Below, piece after piece: positions 24,521 to 35,100 of a DNA stretch of 64,000 nucleotides. The notes under the pieces were generated by a model. It saw only the letters and a program-made list of their open reading frames with translations, was not told where the DNA came from and did no database searches. Numbering within the stretch: position 1 is the stretch's first letter; the number at the start of each line of letters is the position of its first letter. The position numbers and the translations under genes are program-made. The DNA comes from Echinarachnius parma. Taxonomy: Eukaryota > Echinodermata > Echinoidea > Clypeasteroida > Echinarachniidae. Where the stretch lies: positions 1 to 64,000 of the forward strand of contig JBAMJV010003108.1 of NCBI GenBank assembly GCA_037951105.1, given 5' to 3'.

Positions 24521-25156
24521 CAGGGTGGCCCCAACACAAACGGAACGGGGCACTTCCTGAAATATGATAATAAACTGAGTGGCCCGGATTCACAAAGCAG
24601 GTTTGTAGGAGTTTTTGTACATGGTGTATCCATGGTCTACATCTACGGAGTGCTACTCGTATACAAGTAAATCAATGTATGATTTATAATGATATGACTG
24701 TTAGTGCTTGCTAACAAGCAAATTTCACCATGTGAGAAGACAAACATTTATTTGGTGCATTTTGTAAATGTGTACCATCAACATTGTTAACAAGTGAGGA
24801 GTTTATTTCCTATCTTCATCAGTTAACAAATGGCACTCCATAAATGTAGAACATGGATAAACCATTGTTTGTACAACGTTTTACCGAGTCAGTGTCTGAT
24901 AAATCGCACTTACTGCCCGTCATAGCATCAAACAACAATCAAACGCGCGCCATTTTTAATGCGCATCCAATTGTGTGCCCACAGAATTGGCATAGTTGTT
25001 CGATGCTATGATGAGCAGGAAGTGCGTTTTATCATCACTGAATATGTAAAGATTGACAAAAATGGGAACCTGACATCATTTCTTTTACAGCGCCCTAAAA
25101 CAAAAACTACACTGCAAAAATGACTAAATTTTTCGAATCGTGTTTAAGACACCCTA
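24521..25156. mobile_element. Remnant of the CAGGGTGGCCCC palindromic MITE
   Basis: Starts CAGGGTGGCCCCAACACAAA and GGAACGGGGCACTTCCTGAA, and shares ATAAATCGCACTTACTGCCC, TTGACAAAAATGGGAACCTG and CAGCGCCCTAAAACA with 47404-47929. The right terminus is lost at a junction with a SINE. Confidence 0.72.
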
Positions 25157-25345
25157 TCCTAGTGGTGAAGGCGTCGACGTTTCAAACCGGAGACCCAGGT
25201 TCGAGTCTTGGCGGACACCAATTTTTCGACCAGTGCCTTTTTTCATTTGGAGGATTAAAGGGAGGAATATTGCTTATTAAGCTACGCCTACTATTATTCT
25301 TCGTTCTCAATCATTTATGATTATTCTTTGCAATTATATGATTTG
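25157..25345 (+). mobile_element. tRNA-derived SINE lacking its tRNA 5' end
   Basis: Begins TAGTGGTGAAGGCGTCGACG in the D arm, then GAGACCCAGGTTCGAGTCTT (B box) and the SINE body CGACCAGTGCCTTTTTTCAT to TCATTTATGATTATTC. The acceptor 5' strand and A-box start are replaced by MITE sequence. Full copies at 52530-52960. Confidence 0.82.
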
Positions 25346-25361
25346 TCTAAATGTATATATA

Positions 25362-26800
25362 AACCCCTCAAAAAAAGTTCGGAAACTCAAGTTTCATCGA
25401 TCATATCTCTCGTATTTTTAAATAAGAATACTCGAAATCGGTGTCACAATAAAGCCTCATTATATACCTTTCAAACGATGCATTATGTGTAGTGATTATG
25501 CAATTGGGGCGATTGCAGTAGCCCAGAGAATAGGGGGAGGCAGGAAGTGAAATCTCGCAAAATGGCCCCAATGCATTCAATTTCCGAGCAAGACTGTGTT
25601 GACCAGTTTTCTAAAGGTTAACATTCTATTGAATGCTGCCACCCTTTCCATTCATCAAAATTGTTGAATTTGATACCATTTTAATGGAAATTATCTCTTC
25701 CTTACGATGGCATATTAATCGTAAGGATTATGCAAATGGGGTGTGTGCAGCGAACCGGAATATGGAGATGGGTCGAGTGTGAAATCAGACAAAAAGATAT
25801 GGAGTTGACAAAAAATCAGAGCGTTGCATTTTTTTCGAGCATTTGGGAGGATTTGTTAGCATTTCAAATAAAATATTCATGATTTAAATTGATATCAACG
25901 GAAAGCCCAACAACTCTTCTGTATGAAAATGTGACATTTATAATGATTTTTGTAAAGGGCGGCTGCAGGGAGATGAATGTGGGGGAGCCTCAAAAGTGAC
26001 CCATTTCAAAACGCTCTGATTTGGTGTCGGTATCTGTATACCATTGTGTAGAGGATGTAATGCGACTTGAATGAGTTGGCCATGAATGAGAGGAATTCAA
26101 TTGAAAACGCATGAATAGTGCCTTGAAATCAGAGCGTTTCAAAATGGGTCACTTTTGAGGCTCCCTCCCATTCATCTCCCTGCAGCCGCCCTTTACAAAA
26201 ATCATTATAAATTTCACATTTTCATACAGAAGAGTTGTTGGGCTTTCCGTTGATATCATATTTGATCATGAATATTTTATTTTAAATGCTAAAAAAATCC
26301 TCCCAAAAGCTCGAAAAAAATGCAACGCTCTGATTTTTTGTCAACTCCATATATTTTTGTCTGATTTCACACTCGACCCATCTCCATATTCCGGTTCGCT
26401 GCACACACTCCATTTGCATAATTCTTACGATTAATATGCCATCGTAATGAAGAGATAATTTCCATTAAAATGGTATCCAATTCAACAATTTTGATGAATG
26501 GAAAGGGTGGCAGTATTCCAGTATTCAATAGAATGTTAACCTTTAGAAAACTGATCAACACAGTCATGCACTCGTAAATTGAATGCATTGGGGCCATTTT
26601 GCGAGATTTCACTTCCTGCCTCCCCCTATTCTCTGGGCTACTGCAATCGCCCCAATTGCATAATCACTACACATAATGCACCGTTTGAAAGGTATATAAT
26701 GAGGCTTTATTGTGACACCGATTTCGAGTATTCTTTATTAAAAAATACGAGAGATATGATCGATCAAATTTGAGTTTCCGAACTTTTTTTGAGGGATTTA
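25362..26800. mobile_element. 1.44-kb near-perfect palindromic (foldback) element
   Basis: Arms of about 660 bases (25362-26025, 26127-26800) flank a loop of about 100 bases. Termini read AACCCCTCAAAAAAAGTTCG and the inverse, set in TATATA. Differences between the arms are few and scattered. Unit B has the empty site near 52955. No coding frame. Confidence 0.92.
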
Positions 26801-26853
26801 TATATATACTATATAATAAATAAATTTTGAAAAAGTTGCATGTTTAGTGTGTA

Positions 26854-26856
26854 TGC

Positions 26857-26888
<32 letters not shown>

Positions 26889-26906
26889 ACAAACACACGC
26901 ACACAC
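26854..26906. repeat. (CA)n microsatellite
   Basis: CACACA run with AAACACAC interruptions; longer counterpart at 53014-53073. Confidence 0.95.
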
Positions 26907-26937
26907 ATTAATATATAACCAGGCTTACCAGCCTCAG

Positions 26938-27697
26938 TGTAAGAGATAGTTGATTTTTGGTAAAGAGGGCGCTACATTTTTTTTTTTTTTGGTGTGAGAT
27001 AATGAAAAACTGGTTTTCAAATTCGAGCGTATACAGTTTTGATGACGGAATGAACTTTATTTGATCAAAATCGGTTAGAAAATGGCCAAAATATTTGTTT
27101 TTAAATATCTTTTTGTAATAATTGTGGGGCCCCACAATTATTATATAACTTTAAACCAGCCGTTAGGATTATTTTGTAAATGCTTAGTCATTTGTAATTC
27201 TGTTTTCCTTTCGAGCATGGTGGAGTTATAACTAACCAAATCCTGCACCATTACATTACAAAATAACAGTTATAACTCCACCATGTTAAAAAGCAATATA
27301 AGTAAATTATGAATTACAAATGGCTAAGTACCAAGCCTGTTGTCATTTAAAAATAGCCGTTAAAAGTCAAGAGGGCGCTCTCTAAACATTCATCGGTTTC
27401 AACCATTTTATGCATGTGATGTTTTATTGAAATAGTGATTAGATAAGAAAATTGTCAACAACTATTTTAAAACCTCTTTTGTAAATTTTGGAAAAGAGGA
27501 AGCATTTTTATTTCTTTTAGCGGCTGGTTCAAAATTATTGAAATATTGCCGGGTCCCACTATTACTACACATGGTTAGGTTTATGGATATTGCATCCATT
27601 TCTGAACCGATTTTGATCAAATTAATAAAGTTTATTCTGTTATAAAAACATGTAGGCTATGATCCTTTTTTTGTCTCTTTCTTTCGACTATTCCCTA
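26938..27697. mobile_element. GGGATAGTTGAG MITE family, long copy
   Basis: Ends read AGATAGTTGATTTTTGGTAA with AGAGGGCGCTAC, and the inverse near CGACTATTCCCTA. Inside are nested dyads: GTGGGGCCCCAC, CGAGCATGGTGGAGTTATAA with its inverse, and TCAAGAGGGCGCTCTCTAAA. Unit B copy 53098-53842, so it predates the duplication. Pieces recur at 19090, 32535, 44480, 48905, 63241 and 63531. Confidence 0.85.
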
Positions 27698-27704
27698 AGG
27701 GCTT

Positions 27705-27790
27705 TTTAAAGCTGCTGTAAGCAGTTCTGTGTGTTGGGTCCGAGTCCTGATGAAGCCAATTTTCTTTGCCATTTTTTCATTTACATGCAA
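27705..27790 (+). mobile_element. SINE fragment with B-box-like motif
   Basis: GTGTTGGGTCCGAGTCCTGA resembles a tRNA T-arm; the B copy at 53852-53940 reads GGGTCCGAATCCCGA, closer to a B box. No A box could be placed. Confidence 0.45.
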
Positions 27791-28860
27791 GATAATATAC
27801 AAGATGACACAAATAAACTGCACAATTTCAATACAAATGGACTTACATTTATTGAAGTGATTTTGAGATACAATACACAAACACATCCATTTCTTGATTA
27901 CAATATCTATGACTACTATAGTACAATGCGTCTGCTATTATGAATACTTCCCAAATCCACTTTAATTAAGTACAGCTCGATATAACACATCTAAAAGTAA
28001 CATATCACATCCGGGATGTCTCCATTGAAGTTCTGAAATCTTCTAAATAAAATGAACATGTATCGTAAAATTCAAAAGTTAAACGTTAAAATTGTTGCAT
28101 GTCAATGAGCCTACATCAAAAGATGAGATTAAAATATTGATTAAAATCAGTAATCATTTTACTTTAATGAAAGACTCGATTGTAATAATTCAAATCTGGA
28201 AATAAGGAAATAGGGACCTATATTTAGGCTTCCAACATGAACATTTCTTCAAGAATAATAATTTGCCGATATATTTTTCGTTTATTTTAGATGTATTTTC
28301 TTGTTGCAAAGTTGTTTCCTTAATAATACACTAAATCTTAGTGTAAACAAACCTTATTTCAGTTCACCAACTGCTTTGTTTAGTACTTTTAATACAGCTA
28401 TGTTTTGTATGTATCAATAAACTGAACTATATATATGAAGAGCTAAATTTCAAAAGTGCCAAATTCACTTTATTTTGGAGAAAACAGGTTTCTTTGTCTA
28501 ACTCTTTACACGCGCCTATGTGACTATGAAGATGGAACGTTCCATTTTTTGCTTTTGATTTTGTATTTTGTTTCTAAAATGAGAATTTCCAGAACTCTAC
28601 ATTGCTCATTGACGTACGAAAATGAAACTAATAATTATAGAACATTATACAATAACTGTAACGGGAAGAGATACAATGTGGTTTGTTGTAGGAACCAAGT
28701 AAGAATAATGTTGACTAACTTTAGAAATGTTCATTAATAATATAAAACATAGCGAAAAGCACAACATAAATACGTCTGGGATGAAACTTACTCAGACTAT
28801 TAAAGTTGCACCTGTAAAGTGTCAGATATTTCCCAAAATGACATTTGACACTTCAATCCT
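27791..28860. other. Duplicated AT-rich flank, no gene seen
   Basis: Matches 53941-55050. Contains at 28659-28660 the TA that is the empty site for the MITE at 54609-54830. Confidence 0.5.
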
Positions 28861-28925
28861 GATAATAATAATAATAATAATTACATGTATAAGGCGCTTT
28901 ATACGGGCCTTTCTAAGCGCACTGG
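28861..28925 (-). mobile_element. SINE 3' tail, inverted
   Basis: On the minus strand: GCGCTTAGAAAGGCCCGTAT, AAAGCGCCTTATACATGTAA, then (TTA)n. The head could not be traced into 28926-29150. Confidence 0.55.
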
Positions 28926-29547
28926 TGGTTTGTCTAAATAAGAAAACTAGTAAACACGATAGCATAAAAACAATACAACACCAAAGTCAAAGTAACAAAT
29001 AATAATAAATACATGTATATATATTCTACAATACTTAATAATTAACTGTATGCGCCTCCAGAAAATTACAACTGCTTAAAAAATGGGTTTTGAGGAGGAT
29101 TTTAAATGATTCGATAGATGTGGCATTCTGAATATGGGGTAGGAGTTTTTTTTTTTTCTCCAAAGGGTGGGGGCAATAGTCGAGGATTTGGCAATGTATA
29201 GGGTCTGGCAATCCTACACCAAAATCATTGTAAGATATGTCCGAATGATGTGTGAAAGCTTCATTGAAAATTAAAACTGCTTTCCTGGTTAAAATAAATG
29301 TTTTAACAAAGCGGATATATGCATCGGCCTTTACAACGAATTATTATATGACGTGTATGAGGTCTATGACCGTTCATTAACGCTCTTGAGCTGAATAATA
29401 GATATTGTCATACTAAAGGGGCATTTGAACAAATCTAACCCTATTTTAATATTCTCTTACCATATGCTAAACAACACGGTAGAAAGAAAAAAAAACGAGG
29501 AAGCTCCAAGTAATGTTTGTGTAGTAAGACACTTTACAGGCATCCCT
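28926..29547. other. No gene seen
   Basis: A-rich sequence with a T run at 29148-29159. 29481-29540 shares ACGAGGAAGCTCCAAGTAA and AGACACTTTAC with 9820-9860 in reverse orientation. Confidence 0.4.
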
Positions 29548-29830
29548 TTAACCCTAAAATGACTGGGGGCTGATTTAGCCCCCCCCCCCCCCCCCCACCC
29601 CTCCGCTATTTTCGCGATTACTTCGCAACGCTTAAATATGTTACGATGCCACTTCATGGCTCTTTTCCTCAGAGTTTTGCGCAACTTTTTATACCAAATT
29701 TGCGACGACCGGGTGTACCGTTCTAAAGTTACGTGACCTTTTGTAAGTGAGCGTCGGCCCGAAAATCGCTAAATTGTGTGATTTGTGTACAAATCCTATG
29801 GAAATTGACGTTTTTCCTAGAATAGACAAA
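29548..29830. mobile_element. TTAA-type MITE, left end related to 20430-21076
   Basis: TTAA then CCCTAAAATGACTGGGGGC, a poly-C run (29580-29597), and the shared inner block ACGTGACCTTTTGT, CCGAAAATCGCT, GATTTGTGTACAAA. The right end was not found. Confidence 0.65.
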
Positions 29831-30306
29831 ACCTTCATTATGTTTCATTCTGATCACTGCAATTATTTGATTTTGGGCTACAACTGGTTGAATAATGGTT
29901 AATATTTGATTCCATCGAAAAAATATATAACAAATATTTTAAAAATGCAAAAAATACGAGAAAAAATTGAAATTTTCGTATAATTAATTAGCTCTAATTA
30001 GCATATTATAATTAAAACAAAAAAATTAACTGCAATATTGTATGGCTCATGGACATCTATCACCATGCCAAATTTGGAGTCGTTTGGAGTTTCGATTGCC
30101 GAGAAAACTATAAAATATACAACAACAAAATTTGCATAATTAAATAGCTCTAATTAGCATATTCTAATTAACTTCTTTTTGTTTTACCTACGCAATATTG
30201 TAGACCTTATGGACATCTATCACGATGCCAAATTTGGAGCCGATCGGAGTTTCGGTTGCCGAGATCTTAGATATTGACTTAGCTATAACAGATGTCGGTA
30301 ACTTGC
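29831..30306. other. Two-copy direct repeat with AATTAGCATATT motif
   Basis: AGCTCTAATTAGCATATT then GCAATATTGTA and ATGGACATCTATCACSATGC occur twice (about 29990-30110 and 30145-30265), spacing about 155. The function is unknown. Confidence 0.6.
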
Positions 30307-30512
30307 CGATTGGTCTACAGCCATTTGTTCTACTAAAAAAGTATAAATTCGGGGGCTTATGAAATAAGGGACTGTGTTTATGAAGAGGGGTGTGGATTAT
30401 GGTTATGGTAAGGGCTTGTGTTAGGAGTTGGGGGAATTAGAGTTAAAGGCATCATGTAGTAGACCAAATTAGCTGTAGACCAACTGTGTGTAGACCAAGC
30501 AAACATAAACCA
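30307..30512. mobile_element. Small foldback element (TTGGTCTACAGCCATTTG family)
   Basis: Left TTGGTCTACAGCCATTTG, right repeated GTAGACCAA blocks. Inner GGTTATGGTAAGGGCTTG is a decayed TTAGGG-like tract. Kin at 42797-43195 and 55083-55306. Confidence 0.65.
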
Positions 30513-30703
30513 TATATTCGATCCTGTTTGAAGGTACACAATAAACACTTTATAGTACATTTATCTCAATTCTAAAAAGGATCATGGTCCAGTAGCCGAA
30601 AAAGTGATACAATTGATTGTAAGTTACAGTTGATTGTTAGTTACAATTAATTGCAAGTCAGGATCATGTTTATACCATCGAAACTATAATATGTACATTA
30701 AAA

Positions 30704-30945
30704 GTGACAGGGACAAGGCCGAAAGGGGACGCTAGTCATATTACGCGCGCGCTACGCACGAAACACACTATATATAAACAAACTATATAGCGAAGATTCC
30801 GTATAAGCTTCGGGCCTTCGCAAACTAGGCTAGAACGAACGTGCTGCTTAAAGTGGATACCATTAGTTTGTATCTAGACAGCGCGTCTCGTGCGTATATC
30901 GCGCGTAATATGACTAGCGTACTCTATCGGCCTTGTCCCTGCCAC
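30704..30945. mobile_element. MITE with ~58-bp TIRs (GACAAGGCCGA family)
   Basis: Left GTGACAGGGACAAGGCCGA, ACGCTAGTCATATTACGCGC; right is the inverse, ending GGCCTTGTCCCTGCCAC. A decayed second copy lies at 44138-44335. Confidence 0.85.
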
Positions 30946-31202
30946 TTAAATGTAAATTCTAAAAATCGTTCGATAATTTGATTGCTCATACTATTGATCG
31001 CGAAGATATATGTTGCGGATTCACCCGGTGCGAAATTTCGCTTACGGCGCATTCCACGGAGTACCACGTTGCTGTGCATGACCCATAACGTGACCCGTAC
31101 AAAGATTGTGATCAAACAACGGCCGGCGTAAGCGAATACTAAACAAAAATAACCAAAACTCTTTAAAACTGACTACATGTACTTGTATATAATGTTGGTT
31201 TA

Positions 31203-31332
31203 AAATGGCGACCGGTGACTGCGTGGACTTGATCACGAACGCCATATCCAGGGATTAAGTAGATCAGTAGGTCTCGAAACTGAAGATGACGAGAGCGACC
31301 ACAATCGTCATACCCGAGACGACACCGGCACA
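31203..31332 (-). pseudogene. CD225 exon-3 fragment with its 3' flank
   Basis: 31203-31282 matches the 3' flank of the intact exon 3 (31940-32005). 31283-31330 on the minus strand reads AGVVSGMTIVVALVIF, against AGLVTGIILVVASIIF in the intact copy. The polar loop and splice acceptor are missing. Confidence 0.7.
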
Positions 31333-31600
31333 ACCACCATTCTAGGTGTTTTAGATATCAGTGGTTCTCCACGTCTATCAAACACACTTGGCAAACTTCA
31401 AAGGAAGAAGAACTTGATTCAGGGAAATTTTAAGTAGGATTACCTAGAATTACCAAAATTGCTGCCAGTGACTTCATTTATGAAATCATGATTGCCATTC
31501 CAGGGGTTAGGTCGATATCGGTGGTCTCAATTGAAGGTACAACAGAACGTTGCTATGGGAAGTATGTAGTTGTACAGGGAGATATTAGCTATGATTACGT
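31310..31600. repeat. ~165-bp repeats beside the exon-3 cluster
   Basis: Blocks CACAACCACCATTCTAGGTG, TTTTAGATATCAGTGGTTCT and GCTGCCAGTGACTTCATT recur. Several copies lie at 56460-57060. They share GCGACCAGTGACT-type sequence with the flank of exon 3. Confidence 0.65.
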
Positions 31601-31694
31601 AAGTTTCTGCTGTAAAATGGATCTGATTCTATGAGTATTGTGACTCGAATCCACCATGGGACTCATAGGGTTGAAGGAAATCTGGATAGTACCC

Positions 31695-31927
31695 AGGGCC
31701 CTGTAACATAAAGATTAAATTTCATCTTACGATCAATTAATCAACTGAACGATCAGTTAATCAATTGTACGATCAGTTAATCAATTGTACGATCAGTTAA
31801 TCAATTGTACGATCAGTTAATCTATTGTACGATCAGTTAATCAAATGTACGATCAGTTAATCAATCGTATGATAAATTGATGGATCGTACTATTAATCGT
31901 CGATCTACAGGTATGTTACAGGGCCCT
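31695..31927. mobile_element. MITE with AGGGCCCTGTAACAT TIRs and an inner 20-bp tandem
   Basis: Exact inverted termini AGGGCCCTGTAACAT. Inside, GATCAGTTAATCAATTGTAC repeats with a 20-base period at 31751-31870, six copies. It lies just downstream of the gene B stop codon. Confidence 0.88.
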
Positions 31928-32001
31928 GATTTGTTGGCGTAAAATGGCGACCAGTGACTGCGTGCACTTGATCACAACGCCCTATCCAGGCATTAAGTAG
32001 A

Positions 32002-32184
32002 TCAGTATGGATATGTTGAAGAGGAGGCCGCGGCGATGATGACGACGAAGTACACGATGCTGAAGATGATGCTAGCGACCACCAGTATGATGCCTGTGAC
32101 GAGACCGGCGATAGACCAGTTCTTGGCGGAGCGTGAGGCCTCCTCTGCACCAGCGACGTCCCCGGCCATGTGACGGTCCCGCAC
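32002..32184 (-). CDS. Gene B exon 3: second half of CD225 domain and stop
   Basis: Acceptor ATTAACAG, then 60 codons and TGA. It begins VRDRHMAGDVAGAEEAS, closely like the SRDRKMVGDVTGA loop of human IFITMs, followed by KNWSIAGLVTGII and a hydrophobic helix ending at TYPY. It is the only intact member of a local family of exon-3 copies. Confidence 0.9.
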   Translation of the reverse strand: MRDRHMAGDVAGAEEASRSAKNWSIAGLVTGIILVVASIIFSIVYFVVIIAAASSSTYPY

Positions 32185-35100
32185 CTGTTAATGGTAGGCA
32201 CAACATAAGAACATTGTTAACCGAAGATGATGAACTAACACACGGTGTCTACGACGAGACCACCAATTATAGACCAGTTCTTGGCGGAACATGAGGCCTC
32301 CTCTGCACTCGCAACGTCCCCTGCCAGGCGACGGTTCCGCACCTGTTAATGGAAGGCACAACAAGAACATTGTTAATCGAAGAACATACTGATAATGATG
32401 AAATACACGATGTCTACGACGAGACCACGAATTATAGACCAGTTCTTGGCGGAACGCGAGAACTCCTCCGCACCCGCAACGTACGTCTTCTGTCCGGTGG
32501 CGGTTCCGCACATGTTAATGGTCAGCACAAATGGTAGAGAGGGCGCTAAATAAATGTATTTTTTTGTGAGATAATGAAAAACTGAGTGTTAAATTGGAAA
32601 GAACACAATATTTTGATGACAGAAGAAACTTTATTTGTTCAAAATCTGTTCAGAAACGGCTGAAATCCATAAACATAGCCATTTGTAATAAATGTGGGCC
32701 CCACACTTATTCGATAATTCTTAACCAACCGTTAAAAATTCAAAAAAATGCTTCCTCTTTACAAAAAAGTTACAAAATAGTTATTTAATTAGTTGTTGGT
32801 TATTTCTCTATCTAATCACTATTTCAACAAAACATCACATGCACAATATTTTATTTAAAATGGTTGAACCCGAAGAGTGTTTCGAAAGCGCCCTCTTACG
32901 TTTTAACGGCTCTTTTTTAATGAAAACATGATCTTTACTAAGTCATTTGTAATTGCGTGTTCCTTTCTAATTATAACTATTAGTTTGTAATGTAATGATG
33001 CAGGTTTTCGTTATTATGTAGTTGTTAATTAATTACATAAGGCATCTTCACACCTGTATCCCTCTCTCAACTCTCCCACACTTTTTCTTTTCTCTCTCTA
33101 TGTTTCCCGTATTTCTCTTCCAGTATGGACTGTACCTTTCTATCATGCCTGCTACATATCTTCCTGCTCTAGAACATACTGTAAAAAACTGTCTTAACTA
33201 TCATTTTCTCTCTATTTGTAAATAATGTTTTATATTTGTTGTTTTTATTACTTTTTTCTTGTATGTATTAATTTATGTTTATCTATGTTTTATGAATATT
33301 ATGTAAAACTTGTAAAATCTCAGGTACAGCATCACTTCAAGCTTCTAGCTTATATTGCCGAGCGCTGTGTGTTTCTATCTCGATGTTATGACAGTTTATT
33401 TGTATGTACGAAATTGTTTACTGTGAGACATGCAGGAATAAATAAATAAATAAAGAAAGAAATAAATAAAAATTCAGTTTCACCAACACTGTACTCTCTT
33501 TACCAGAACTCAACTATCCCTTTAATCGAAGAACACAGTGGCCCAAAATCTCAACTTGTTGCTCGACTTGTGCCTGGCCTAAAAGACAAAACTTCCAGTA
33601 ACACTTTGCACCTATCGTCTCCTAACTTTGGTCCCCGGAGATATTTTAATTGTTTCATTTCATTATCAAGTCCATCCCTTGATAGCCTCGTATAGGCATC
33701 AGGACAATGGGCCCTTTAAAAATAAGTTATAGTAAATTCTGCCATTAGGCAAATTGCGTCCTAGATCACCCTGGACACTGTATTGCTGGTGACCTGTTTG
33801 ACTGTTATAAATGAATTTAAAAGGGCCCATTGTCCATTTGTCATAATAGTCGGGGCTGTTAGGGATATTTTGGTGCAGATTCTTCTAAAAGCACCAAATG
33901 TGGCCCAGAGGTAGTTCATACCATACTATTACGATTTCTGCCGGATGCCAAGAAGGGCGCCCTCTGGGGCCGCCATTTTGGACAAATCCAAAATGGCCGC
34001 CATATCGGTTCAAAATCACTTGTAGCTTCAAAACAAAGAGAGCTAGCATAGTAAAAGTTTATATAAATATGGGGTTTTCAGGGTCGGGGAACGTGATTAT
34101 GATGTTATTTCATCGATTTGAGGTCTCCTTGGGGCCGTCGTATCGGTCAAATCCAATATGGCTACCATTTTAGTTAAAATTCAAGTTTATTTTCAACGGA
34201 TAAGGGCTACCATTAATTAGTTTATATGAATATGGGGTTTTCAGGGTCAAGGAATCTGATAAGTATTCCCTTTTATAGATCTGAGGTCTCCTTGGGGCTT
34301 TTATGCTAGTCATAATGGTAAAATCCAAAATGGCCGACATTTGAGTTAAAGGTCAAGTGTTGTTTCAAACTGAAAAGGCATAGCATATGGGTCATCAAGG
34401 GGCGTGAAACCATCCGCATAACGGCGAAAAAATGGACCATGGACACGAAATTGGACATATACAGCGGAAAGTCTCCTTCCCAGATATCGCATGAAGCAAG
34501 TCCTCAGAAACTCTAGTTCAATATAGTTAAAAAATACTTTGATCCGTGGTAGATCTCAAGACGTTGATACAACATATCAAATGACTCGGGTGGACCCATC
34601 ACATGATGGCATCACTCCGAATAGACAGCTTGCTCGAGAATGTAGGGGAATACTAAGGTAACTAATTAATATGCATGCTCGTGTGCTTGATGTGATGCCT
34701 ATTGAGTGCAGAATGAGCGTGACCTGACATCAGTACCTCTGCTTGGGAAAGAACAATGACCCATCCAGAGTCTCGAAGACGCTTTCCTATCGTCATAGTT
34801 ATTGTCTGAAATATACAGCACGCTCATCTCAATCACCGACTTGTCTTCACCCACAGTTGAGGGAAATTGCCCCTGGAATAGTCTGATTATATCATGAAAG
34901 ACTGATCTGCAGGATTTGGCCTGGAAAAGGACAATGGCACATCCTGAGTTGAGAAGAAGCTTTCCTATCATCTTCAATATGCAAGGCGCTCATCTCAGTC
35001 ACCGACTTGTCTTCACCCACAGTTGAAGAAAATTGCCACTGGAGTAGTTTGATGATATCATAAAAGCCTGATCTGCAAGATTTGGCCTGGGTTTAGAAAC

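Noticed and set aside
26367-26773. Protein frames in the 1.44-kb palindrome
   Set aside because: Short, overlapping on both strands and repeated by symmetry, with no domain.
34699-34977. Host gene exon on the minus strand of the foldback interior
   Set aside because: Open for 92 codons, but part of a two-copy repeat, with no recognised domain or splice sites.
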